DNA from: Pleurotus djamor | Lineage: Eukaryota; Basidiomycota; Agaricomycetes; Agaricales; Pleurotaceae | Reading direction: 5' to 3' | DNA: 64,000 nt | Assembly (NCBI GenBank): GCA_029747585.1 | Contig: JAPEVF010000070.1 | Coordinates: 1 to 64,000 of the forward strand | In this document: in pieces, positions 47,956-59,858 of the stretch | Position numbering within the stretch: position 1 is the first letter of the stretch | How the letters are laid out: every line of letters starts with the position of its first letter | Notes under the pieces: generated by a model | Told to the model about the DNA's origin: nothing | Database searches by the model: none | Seen by the model: the letters and a program-made list of their open reading frames with translations, nothing else | Made by a program: the position numbers and the translations under genes

Positions 47956-49234
47956 TTATCGAACGTTTGAAGTGGCGGTCGCGTTCGCGGGTTGTGTCTG
48001 AACTTGACCGTCTACTTGGGCTTTGATCAGGTTGCCTACTCCCAGTGCCACTGCGCTGACGGCTTGCGCAGCGCCAGAAGCAAGGACGTGTCCCACTGGG
48101 CCGCCTACTCCCGCTGCTACCAGAGTCGCGGGGAGCGTACCGACTGTAATAAGCACAGCGCTGAGCAAGTATCAAAGTCAGGAACTATAATCATTATTCA
48201 TCCAGCCAAGTCACTCACCTAAGCGTAGACATGGCTTTCGGATGTTCGGTTTGTAGGAAATCAAGAGCATTGCACGCGTTGATGAGCCACTTGGGCGCAT
48301 GAGCGATGGTAGTAACAGCTGAGAAAACATAAGCAGGTCGCTCACAATGATGAACTGAATATCTCTTACTGTCGTCCGTGTTTGAACGTTGGGGTTCTCC
48401 ACTCTGAATTGGCAAGACAACGGCAGTCTCAGCCCTCGGCTTGGATGCGATGACCGACTCCGTCTTTGCTGGTACGGGAGGTGGTCGTTGAACAACTGCT
48501 GCCTGGATGCTTTGAGCATCGTCCCCATCCGTGCTCTTCTCCTTCTTGATACCCCAGAACGTGGAGGCATCCATCGTCTTCGATTTCGTTGGGACTGGCC
48601 TTTGGGTATCCGAAGCCCTGGAGTTCTTACGCATAAGCCAAAGCGAGTCCGATCTCACAGAGGATAAGCTCGGTCGTTTGGATGTTCCTTTCGTGTCCAT
48701 GACCTCATCAATGGATTCTGGTTCTTCTGTCTTTGGCTTGGAGAACCACCAGATCCCTGAGGGCTTGGACTGGACTTTGATCGCCTCTGTTTCTGTCTCG
48801 GCGATGTCCCCTACAAGCGAGCAAATGTCAAAGGAAGAACGCGAGTATGAGAGGTGCTAGGTGACTTACATCCCATGTTTCGCATAGCGATTTTGAACTT
48901 CTTCCAGTTCCATCGATAGTTCCCGCCGTTGACTTTGGCCATCACCATCTTCAATTCATCCATCCTATAATTCTCTTCAGTATACTGACGTCTCAATTTC
49001 AGAAACAACACGAGATACACACCTTGCTCTTGGCTTCGCATCCATGAAGTGCCTGCCGACTTTGTGCCAGCACTCCTGTGGTACCTTGCGCTGAACGCAT
49101 CCGGCCTTGATTTGGTTCAACCACTCGTCAACGGGGAGGTCCTTCTTCGGGTTCCCAGTGAACCTAGGGCCGTCCTTCCACTCTGAGAACACCGGCTCGA
49201 GGTCAAATGATTTTAACTTGAAGGCGTCAAGCAT
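47956..49234 (-). CDS. conserved uncharacterised protein
   Basis: Four exons give a protein of about 360 residues. The N-terminal domain reads MLDAFKLKSFDLEPVFSEWK, FTGNPKKDLPVDEWLNQIK, PQECWHKVGRHFMDAKPRAR and, after two introns, GNYRWNWKKFKIAMRNMG. Its Trp pattern recalls a short nucleic-acid-interacting or retroelement-gag-like fold, but I cannot support a function. The middle is a Ser/Lys/Thr-rich disordered region. The C-terminus is a long Ala/Gly/Val-rich hydrophobic stretch (TLPATLVAAGVGGPVGHVLA and following), which could be a membrane anchor or amphipathic region. Similar proteins with this opening are, to my knowledge, common in Agaricomycetes. Stop at 47956. Confidence 0.6.
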
Positions 49235-50069
49235 TGTCGTTATAGTAGTCGGTTACGGGTTGCAGTTATTCGTGGGGGTGTGGAGGTAGAGTGTTTATGT
49301 GTCAAGTTGTTTCATACGAGGGCCTTTTCATTGACCATCCCCTTCTTATAGACAAACGACAAGGGGGAGGCTTTCTTTGTGGCCTCATTGTGTTGGTGTG
49401 GATGAGAGTAAAGGCCATGCTCTATCTCGCAAGGTCAAGGGTACTTCCCTGACTTTCCGAACTCGGTTTCGGGCCACCATAAAGCTTGGAACGGGTCACA
49501 AGTTTCTGACCATAGACCACAGTGATAGGTTTGTATGAAAACCACGTTTTTGATTACCGGATTCGTAGGACAATGGGTGATTGCAGGCCTTCCAATGCCG
49601 TATCTGGCATACTTTCGAAACAGCGGAACCTGGCACTGCCTTGATAACTGAGGCCACGACCACGAACCCTCAAACGAGTTGGTGATTGGGTTTGTGACTT
49701 CGGTCTTTCTACAAACTCGTTCCGGTGTACGTTCCTTCTTACTATACCCCACGGGCCTTTCGTGAGGTCCGAAAAGGCTCGAATCGAGAATCTGAGGGAA
49801 TTCCGGGCTCTCGGGGCATACAGACGATGTCTATCCCACGGCTTGGGGTGTGGCCAGGCAGATGTGTCAGTGTGGCTGACGTCGAAGTTGAAACTCGGAG
49901 TGCGCATTGTGCGTACCAGCTGCGACTTGCTTCGAGTTACACGATGGTTGGGTTGTGTCTTCCCGGGCGCTCCTAACACATGATAGGAGCATCCCTGATC
50001 GTGTGACCGGCTGCAATCTGTTTCGATGCTCGACTCTTTCACCCAACCTTCATCAACGCGTTTGCAGCA
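49235..50069. other. divergent promoter region
   Basis: Shared upstream region of the conserved unknown (minus) and LCL3 (plus). A 162-residue minus-strand frame (49554-50042) shows no domain or coding-like pattern and is not called. Confidence 0.45.
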
Positions 50070-51263
50070 TGCCAGACTCCGGAGTACCTAGCAGACTATC
50101 AGACCTACGCAAAGTAGCTAGCACAAAGCTAGAAGAGTACCAAAGCCTTCCACAGCCTCTTCTGGTCCTGTTACCCTCTGCTTTTGCTTTGGGTTCAGTG
50201 TCGACACTGCTCGGGGGAGCTATATACCGACGTTACTTCCGCAGAATCCGCAATGGGGACTGGATTATGCCCGACGCGTTTTCGAAGAGAAAATGGGTCA
50301 AAGGTCGCGTAACTTCGTAAGTTGGTTGCGACCGTCTTGATATCATGTACTGATGCAAAGGATGTATATACAGCGTAGGAGATGCTGACAATTTCCGTTT
50401 CTATCACACTCCTGGATTTGGTTGGAGGTGGCCTCTCAAATTTCGTAGAGTTCCATCAACATACAAAGGTTCGGGATATTTCTCCATTTAGTTTTTCATC
50501 TGTTTCTTATGTTGCGCTTTATAGATCTTAAGGAACAAACCATGCATATTCGCATCGCCGGTGTTGACGCACCGGAAGTACGTTCTCGTCGTCTCAATTG
50601 ACAAAGCCTTCATTCAGGCCAGCTAGGGTTCACACTTCGGTCGACCAGCTCAGCCATATGCTGCCGAGAGTCTCGCATGGCTCAGAGAACGTATACTAGG
50701 CCGCACAGTATACTGTCAACTTATACGGCGTGATCAATACTCCCGCATCGTCAGTTTGCTTCAGTCGTGCCATGTACTCAATTTTCCTGACGCGTTGGTG
50801 AAGGTTGCCGTTGTTGTATCCCCTCGGGTATTCCCCGGGCGCCTGGCGATTCATCGAGGCACGAGCCTCTCGTTGGAGATGCTTCAGTGTGGCTCTCTTC
50901 TTATATGTACTGGAAATCCTTTGCTAATGAACGCTTCCTTTCTCTAGAGCAGGCTGGGGCACAGTTTATGAACAAGCTGGTGCGGAATACGGAAGGTGGG
51001 GCAAGGACGTTTTCCTCAAAGCGGAGGCGGAGGCAAAGTGAGTTCATGACACTTGCTTCGTATGTAAACCTGAGCTAATTATGGGGCCATGCAGGGCAGC
51101 GCGAAGGGGTATGTGGGCAGGCGGAACGAAAGGTGAAACGCCGGCAGAGTATAAGCGACGATACGCCAATGCAGCCAAAGAAAATGGCTCCTCGAGTCCG
51201 TCAGAGGCTGCTTCTGACTCTACACCTTCCGTCAAGCGGTGGTTTGGTTGGCTTCGGCGCTGA
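50070..51263 (+). CDS. LCL3: Lcl3-like membrane-anchored nuclease (SNase fold)
   Basis: Probable endonuclease of the staphylococcal-nuclease family; the yeast homolog is mitochondrial. The N-terminus has one transmembrane helix ([20 protein letters not shown]) and the start of the SNase fold. After introns the fold reads [26 protein letters not shown] (metal and catalytic region, with Asp and Glu), [36 protein letters not shown] (catalytic Arg) and [20 protein letters not shown]. The C-terminus [20 protein letters not shown] is typical of Lcl3. Seven exons are inferred; the acceptor near 50950 must be the second AG (TAGAG) to keep the frame. Stop TGA 51261-51263. Confidence 0.88.
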
Positions 51264-51425
51264 GCGCAAAAAGAGTGCTGGGTCATCTTGTGATGAAGTA
51301 GAAATGTTTCCTACGCTCCTCCTTCAGGTTGATTTCATAATGTAACGACCACGAACGGACTGAATGATGCTTCCAGGACATTGTATAGGTACTTCGACAT
51401 GTATTCTATCTATTTGGAAACCCGC

Positions 51426-52657
<1,232 letters not shown>

Positions 52658-52679
52658 CGTAGTTAGGACTGAATGAGGT

Positions 52680-54970
52680 GGGCTTGTGGTAGAACGGGCC
52701 GTGGTAGACTGGTAGATGTTAGGTAGACGCTACATTTCCTCTACTTTTGTACTGAAANTTTTTTACTGAGTCAGCTTAAAAAAGTTGATTATCAACGCTC
52801 TACTGACCAATACGTTGGCGGGACCGCTATGAGTTGGATCGGAGATAGCCTATTATTGGCTCCCAGGTACACGATTGCGCCACCCCTATACGTTCCACCA
52901 ATCCCAAGCACAACACGATCATGTAGTTTCGATAGATACGCATCCAACAGGATTCTTGCTGTCCCCGGCTTCTATAGGTTCCAATGATTAGAGTCTAAAA
53001 TGTGCGAAGAGATATAAGGCGGAAGGATGAACGAAGTTACAAAACATACAGAACGACAGAATCTAGCATGTGCGGAGGAATGGCGCAGCTGGCCAGCTGG
53101 TGGGGAGGATCATAGCAAGCTTGACCCCTGCGTTGATGTGGACATAGAGTAAGCGTCGTCAAAAAGGCGCTCGACATTGGCATGTTTAGGCTTCCTCAGA
53201 TTTCGAAAGGCATGTGTGCGCTGTTGGGCGATCGAAAGCCAATCACGAAGCAGCTCATAGAAGGGTACGAATGGAAAACCACAACTTCAGGGAGAGCTTT
53301 AAACAACCGCGAAAACACTGTGAAGTGTACTATCGCGGAGGTCACGCCAACGAGTACGATCGATGTTGTTGAGCCTGTCGCCACGCCCCAACAGTACTTA
53401 CAACAAAAGCCCAGACGAAGGATTGGAGGCGACCTGATCAACAGTCACGCATGCGTGCAAAACGCGGCGAGCGATGCTAACGAAAGTGTAAACGAGTCGT
53501 TGGTTGGGACAGTAAGAACCGGACTTACTGGATGATGCATCAAAAGTTTTGCGTCAGGTTTGATGAGCAATATTGGAAGAAACCCAATCGACTAGCTATC
53601 AAGCAGGAGTTGTAGCACGCGTCTCGAATTGGTAAAGGAGATTCCCAGATTTTGTTCATCTCGAACACGGTGGAGTGGTCTACAAGCAAACATGTATGAT
53701 GGTGAGAACAAGACGTTTGAAGGGTACTGTAAAATTCACCCACCATGGTGTACAAGTCCCTAGTTGCTTTAGCTCTCCTCAGGTCTCGGAAAGGATGGAT
53801 CGGCGGCTCATGGTGATTACCCAAGGTATCCAACGTCACTGGAAAAGACTTCCCAAGGCAGAAGATACAAGGGCAAGTCAACTTCCGAGTTTTTGGCTCG
53901 GTAATCCTTCGTGGTATTGTGCCCAGGTGCATTGGGAATTCCGACGTGGAGTCAGCAGTGGCGCGATGTTATGTAAGATCGGGGAGGCGGTGCTGGTTTA
54001 TGGTTTAGTTGTTGAAGGCGAGTCGTTTGTTGATCAACAAACCCAAAACAAATCGCCACAAACAGTACCCCATTGCGAAAGCATAAAGCCAGAGTGCCCG
54101 TCTGCCATTTTTTTCCATGGCACAAAACATGGTCGACCGGGTGTAACCCGCTATCAACCTTGCCTTTGCCTCGTTGGATCTCGAAGGATTTGGAGCTGTC
54201 GAACCCGTCTGTACCCTGGGAAGGCGTGAACCTGCATGGCCTCCATGTGGTTGATCGCGCCTGTCGGACGCACTGCTCGTCAGTGTGCTCTTTGTCAGGT
54301 TGACCTCTCGGTCTCCGGGCAGTGGGGTAGGGCAAGACAGTTCCCATAAATCTGGAGGGGTTCACTTGGTGGAGGAGGGGGAGGTAGGCATACGGGGAGC
54401 TGGAGGCCTTGGATGTTGGGAACGGCGGGGTCTGGGTCGCAAGCTTTCGGGCGCACCTTTGACGCTGGGGGAGTCGTGGGCTAGTACAAGAACCAGTCAG
54501 CTGAGATCTACTAGCCCCGCCGTTTCTTTTGCCGAACTTACCTTTTTGTCTTCATATTGTGTCTTCGAACTCAGTAGCAGTATTCGGATTGGTAGCTTTA
54601 GTTTCTGCAATGAAATGGATGTGGCTCTTGGGACAGTTGGAACAGTTACGATTCGAAAGGGAACGCTGATAAGAATGGAGACAAGGTTAAGGCATGGGCA
54701 GAATGTCGAACGTGAGCGTATTATAACTCACCTCGAATTTTCGACAGAATGGGCCAATGGTTGAGTCTGCTTCAACGCAAAAGGGAGACAGAGTGAGCGC
54801 ACTTGCAGGGGGGACTTCCAATTCCTACTCGCGCCTGCGCAGGGATCGACTGACAAGGTAGTGCGGCCACGAAACTGATGTCAAAGAAACGGAGTCGTGG
54901 GCTTTGAACGTTTGAACTCTCAAGGGAAGCTGTTTGACCCAGCGATTTCCACAGTGCGGGCGACGCGAAG
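52680..54970. other. gene-poor stretch
   Basis: More than 2 kb without a recognisable gene. Overlapping frames on both strands (plus 53182-53535 and 53675-54229, minus 53540-54365) have no domain, no matching splice structure and no coding-like composition. An N at 52758 lies before a T-run. It may hold decayed sequence. Confidence 0.4.
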
Positions 54971-54974
54971 AAGG

Positions 54975-55650
54975 CTATGACTGTCGCCGCCCAGATATCA
55001 CCGCGGTAAAGTATAACGACGGGGGAAGTGACGGAGTGGTATGGCCGAGGAAGAGGACGACGATCCTTTGATGAAACGAGGCACCCATAAGTTCCTCGAC
55101 GCGTAGTTGGGCATACATAGACTGGGCTGAGGACGAGAGTTCAACCGCGCTCAGATACGTGTTGCCTTCATCTTCGATCTTGTTAAGCAAGCGAACACGT
55201 TCGATGGATATCTATAGTAGGATGAGAAGACGTGATAAGTCATGCAGTGTAGACGATAACGTTACCATCCTTTATCCGTTGATTTAGTCACCTCGTCCTG
55301 CGCGACATCCTACTCCCATCTCACTACGCCGTGAACGTGCGACCCCACCCCGCTGGTACAAGTTTCGTCTTTGGAAGCAACGAAGATTTGGACCCTGCAG
55401 GCTGCCTCAGGGATGTGACGTTCTTCAATCTGAGGTTGGGGAAATCTTATTGCAGCAGAGTAAGGATGATAACGAGCCTATCAAATATCAGAATGCACCC
55501 TAGAAAGACGGACACATTGGCAACTCACTCGAAAAGGACGAACGCATAGCCGAGCCTGGCGCAGGATTCTTGAAGACGCGTCAGACGTCGAATGTCATTC
55601 GCTCGTCTGCAAGCTCTACCACATGGTGGAGACTGGCTCCTCTATGAGGT
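54975..55650 (-). CDS. possible uncharacterised gene fragment
   Basis: A minus-strand exon reads NKIEDEGNTYLSAVELSSSA, then LRVEELMGASFHQRIVVLFL, and ends at 54975. An upstream piece (about 55605-55525: DIRRLTRLQESCARLGYAFV, followed by a GTGAGT donor) could belong to it. I do not recognise the family and cannot join a complete gene; it may be a remnant. Confidence 0.22.
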
Positions 55651-55969
55651 CTTGTGAGCCGGATCGTGATGCAGATTCAACGTTCAACGTCAACTTCAGG
55701 TAGGCGTTAAATTAAAGGCTTAGCGCCGGTGATCAAGATGGTGTTGACCAACAATCCCCCGCGAACTAGGTTCGAACGAGCGACAAGATAGTACATGCAA
55801 GGGAGAACGAAGACGGTATAAAATTTAAGGGATTATATGAACAAGTAATAGTATGAAACAAGCCTGAAAATTGGCGAGACAGATACATCGTACACGAGCA
55901 TTTGCACATCAACCATAGCTAAACAGGCACATATAGTGAGAGAAAAAGGCGAATTCAACATCTAAAGTC

Positions 55970-57070
55970 TTAGAAACCATACACGAGTAGTTTTCCACCG
56001 AGAGACAGCCTCACCACAACTACTTCACCGGATTCTTGACATTCTACGAGGACAAAGGCTGGGGTGATGACTCTGGGCGTAGAGAAGGCGAAGTGAGTCC
56101 CAGTGGTTATTCTGGAGAAGTCGGGGAAGTTTGAGCCATGCTNCGCAANTGGCGAGGGGGTGGAAGATGATAGCAGGAGTAGCAGCGGTTGACACTCCTG
56201 AGGCGGGGTCAAGGAAGACGGGGGGTGCAGAGAGGGAGGTGATTGTATGCGGGGCGGATAAGTCGTGCGGGTACACCGCTTCTCGAAGGTCAGACAGCTG
56301 GGCGACGTGCTCTGTAACCTCGACCGGGAGCTGGGAATATGTATCCAGCGGTGGGCTGAAATGTTCGAAGCACAGTGAGTAAGCGTGATCTTACTATCAT
56401 TGCTAGCAAAAGTGAGACGTACATGTCATTGGGCTGTGATCCGACTACGAAATTTGGAATTGTATGGAGATGAGCGGCTCCCCTCACGAGCTGTTCAAGG
56501 ATGTCGGATAGCCAGGGGTCGAACGTGTCCACAACTAGTCGCGAGGCGACGTACGCTAGGAAGATGGTGGCAAGGATGCGTCCCTGCTGAGGGGATGGGA
56601 GCCGAGCCGTGTCAGGAAGCATATTAAGGACCTCAGAGGACACCAGGGATCTAATGAGTGGGCCGCCCAGTTTGCGACCCATCTCCGATTTGAATCCAAG
56701 CGTTTTAAACGTTTTGCGAATTACCTAGGCATGGCAGCGTTTGTCAGAATAAGGATGGTAGGGTCAGAGGTAAGAGAATTATTCATACCTCGGCAGACGC
56801 CAACTCAAGATGAACCTGAGCGGTGGCGTCGTCAACCATCTCGTCGATAAGAGCGTCGAGAGCTTGATTTGCGAGTGTAAGACTTTCTTCCTCACGAATA
56901 GGCACGACAATTGGGGCATTGGTTGGGATGAGGTGAGGGTGAGTTATGGCCCGGTCACTCCAAAGACCACCGGCAGCCATCCTATGTACCAAGAATTGAG
57001 TCGTCTGCATCAGCGTCGGCTTGATTGGCGGCACGGGTAGCGAGAGAGAGGTCGACGGTGCGGACGCCAT
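55970..57070 (-). CDS. uncharacterised protein, three exons
   Basis: The start MASAPSTSLSLPVPPIKPTL (ATG 57070-57068) is preferred to longer upstream frames. Exon 1 encodes a helical N-terminus (TLANQALDALIDEMVDDATA, VHLELASAE). Exon 2 reads VIRKTFKTLGFKSEMGRKLG, then ARLPSPQQGRILATIFLAYV and LSDILEQLVRGAAHLHTIPN. Exon 3 begins PPLDTYSQLPVEVTEHVAQL and ends VECQESGEVVVVRLSLGGKL to TAA 55972-55970. Between PAIIFHPLA and SNFPDFSRITTG the frame changes exactly where two N calls lie (56143, 56149). Dropping one N restores it, so this is most likely a consensus error. No family recognised; no membrane or signal segment. Confidence 0.55.
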
Positions 57071-57473
57071 GAGAGAGATATTGAGCAAACGAGACTGAAG
57101 ATGATGGGGAGAAGAAAAAAGAAGGCGTTCAGAAGCCAGAAGCCAGTCTGAGTTCAGAGTTGGCGGAGTCGCTGCGCCCATCACATGACGACTTCCCCCT
57201 CCATCTTGATGGTGACGAAATGCCATTAAATAGTACGAGGACGCAAGGCGACTATTCGAGGCAGCCGTCATGAACGCATTTTCAACTTGCCACACTCCGG
57301 ACCTCACCCTACGCAAGAGAGTCAGTCAGTCAGCTTCGACTGAACCTGAAGGAAGATAAACTTGTCTTGGATGATGCGATCCGTTGACAGTGTGAAAAAT
57401 GCAATCGAACGGAGGGATACAGTTGCAAGACACTACATGAACCGGATACACAGAGATAGAGCGCGCTGGCTTC

Positions 57474-59622
57474 CTAAGTGAGGACGTTTCGAGCAAATGG
57501 TCCAGTAATAGGACAGCCATGAAGCTTCTCTGCCAACGTCATAACCTCATTGAGGCCATCTGCACATTACAGCCGTTTGCATATATAATGGCAGTCGATC
57601 GACAAAAAGATCAATTGAGAATTCGGCTGACTTAGAAAAATTCGGCTAAATTGCGCAAAGCCGTATCTCAAAGGTGGATGTCCCATCGCTGGAGCTAAAT
57701 GAAATACAGGTGAATAACTCATCTCGTATACATCTTACCTCCTTGCACAAGCCTTTTGGAAGTCTCCATTTGCGTCGCGAAGGAGTTGCAAAGGAAAGGG
57801 GCCACTTGGGGGAATCAGGGGCCGTGATTCAGAGCGGATTACTAAGCTTTTTGGCCGAATTTTTCTAAGTCAGCCGAACTCTCAATCGATCTTTTTTTCG
57901 ATCGACTGCCATTAGATATGCAAACGGCTGTAAAACTCAATTCTGTCCGCGCTTGCATCAAGGATAAAAATGACCAACCTTGCTCTAGTTTCAATGGACC
58001 CTGAATATAACGTTGAATGGATGAAGTACCCAGAGGAGAGTGATGCTCACCAGTTCTTCTAATCGATAACCCTCAGAGTGATATCCAGACGCCGGAAGCG
58101 TCGCGTATATACCCAAAGATACCAATAGCTTGTCCATCAAGAAGCCTAGGCCGGCACGTTCGGCGCGATACCAAGGTGTCGAAGGGAATCTAGGCTTGAT
58201 GTCAGTGACTCAACATGCACCTTGAAGGCGGGGCAAGGATTCACCTCGTCGGACGCATGCGATAGAGCCCTGACGAAGGAGTGAATTCACCGGCATCGGG
58301 CACCTCATCCTGAGGGATGATCATGACTGGGTGAGACCGAGGTAGACAAAGATGCTTCATAGTAAATTTGGCAAGGGTAAGGAGGGAGTTGATAACCATG
58401 TAAGGCAGCTTGCTTGGCGGTTCGAGTCTGGATAAAATATAATAGGCTGTTTTCGATTCTTGGACCAGAAACGCATTCACTTACAGCATAGCATTGCGAA
58501 CGTGACCTTCAAGCAAACACGCAGTGACGCCGCGAGCAAAGTTCTTGATGCCAAATACATCTGGGAGGGCGTACAACAGCTCTTCAGTCGTCCCTACCGC
58601 GACTTCGTGGTTCGACTGAGCAGGAACCATCGATCGCTGTTCGTATTCCTAGTAAAAGATACAGCACTGAGTAGAGAATAAATAATGATAATGAAAGGGA
58701 ACTGCACGTACGAGCGACCATTCTGTTAGGGCAGAGAGGGTATCAGGGATCTCTGAGATATTCATGCGCGTGCCGATTTCCCGCCACAATATGAAGAAGG
58801 CCTGTAAACACTTCAGATATCGACCTGGTCGCCGGGTAAACGAACTCGCCTCTTGTTCCATCTCCGAGAGAGGCCTCCATCCGTAACGCGCAGCCCGGCG
58901 CTGAAGCGCGGATGTCAATAAGTATTAGAAGTCGACTCGATATACCATACCGCTGGTTCCAAGATGAATAGGGACAGCGTGTATAGGTAGTCGTCGTTTG
59001 ACTAGTGTGGCGGTCATTTGCTGAAGGAAATCGGAAATCGCTTGAGATGACCTACAATCTTGTATTTGGAATGAAGCCAGTTCGTGCGTGCTAGGGCTAT
59101 CGACCCTCTCGGATCCAAGTTCGTGTTGTCCTTATCATCATCAAACTTGCCACCGACTGGGTAAGCCAACCAAGTGCATATGAGAATTTGTGTCTGAAAT
59201 AGAACAGTCAAGATCGGTTCTAAGTATTCCCACATCAGAAGCCTACGTCGATATATCGCTTCGAAACCTTGACTGGGCACGTAAACTCCTTCGTGCTAAC
59301 GAGGATCTTCGATATGCTCGGCTGTGTTTCCCATGGACAATTAGAGATCAGTCCCCTTGCCACAGCTCAGCAAGACTCCGAGACGTACCACAGCATATGT
59401 TTTAAAAAGAGCCAAAGCAAGCGAATACCTCAAAAGCAATGGCATATCATAGAATGTCGAAACATAAACGATTTCTTGCGCTTCCCGAGGGGTTAGCTTG
59501 TGCGACTTGAACTTGGCCAGATACTTCTNATGGATTGCTCGGTATCGTTTCCAGCGAAGGTGGCGGACAAGAGCAAGATAAGAAGTTATAGAAGCAAGGC
59601 AGAGAGCAGCGAAGGGCCTCAT
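57474..59622 (-). CDS. mpaB / rubber-oxygenase-like (DUF2236) protein
   Basis: Member of the ER-bound oxygenase mpaB / rubber-oxygenase catalytic-domain family. Members such as MpaB cleave a farnesyl chain in mycophenolic acid synthesis and Lcp cleaves polyisoprene, both heme-dependent. About ten exons give about 426 residues. The N-terminus is hydrophobic (CLASITSYLALVRHLRWKRY, an ER-anchor type) and leads into HKLTPREAQEIVYVSTFYDM. Other blocks are RTNWLHSKYKI, YGWRPLSEMEQEA, NISEIPDTLSALTEWSL, PSKLPYMVINSLLTLAKFTM and RAERAGLGFLMDKLLVSLGI. The last exons read GPLKLEQ (22 nt, 58000-57979) and DGLNEVMTLAEKLHGCPITG, to TAG 57476-57474. An N at 59529 falls in codon 32. The final intron (57978-57560) contains a MITE. 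The ATG is 237 bp from that of the divergent helicase. Confidence 0.85.
57570..57930. mobile_element. 361-bp MITE with 77-bp terminal inverted repeats
   Basis: The ends are inverted repeats of 77 bp with only four mismatches (57570-57646 against 57930-57854), starting CAGCCGTTTGCATAT. Both sides are flanked by TA (57568-57569 and 57931-57932), the target duplication of Tc1/mariner-type elements. The internal 200 bp have no transposase; the small frame inside is spurious. It lies within the last intron of the mpaB-like gene. Few mismatches between the ends suggest a fairly recent insertion. Confidence 0.9.
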
Positions 59623-59858
59623 CTCCGCAAGCCGAGGAGGTGGAGCAGAACCCTAACCTTGTAACCATGAGTGCGCCACACCCAGGGTCGGCGCTTATGG
59701 CTTGGCGGACAAAGGCGCGCCCTCGCGCGTTTCTTCTCCATCTTTGACTCAGCCCACAGACCTGTGGCTTTTTCTCCATCTTTCTCCATCTCAAACCACT
59801 TCTTTATTCGTATCTATTGCTTTGGAACGCGTCTACAAACTTCGTAGTGAATTCGAGA

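Noticed and set aside
49554..50042. 162-residue minus-strand frame
   Set aside because: Lies in the LCL3 upstream region, has no domain, and overlaps other frames of similar quality.
53540..54365. Overlapping long frames on both strands
   Set aside because: Each is the other's antisense and neither shows a domain or valid exon joins.
57674..57868. 64-residue frame inside the MITE
   Set aside because: Lies wholly within a non-autonomous element and resembles no transposase.
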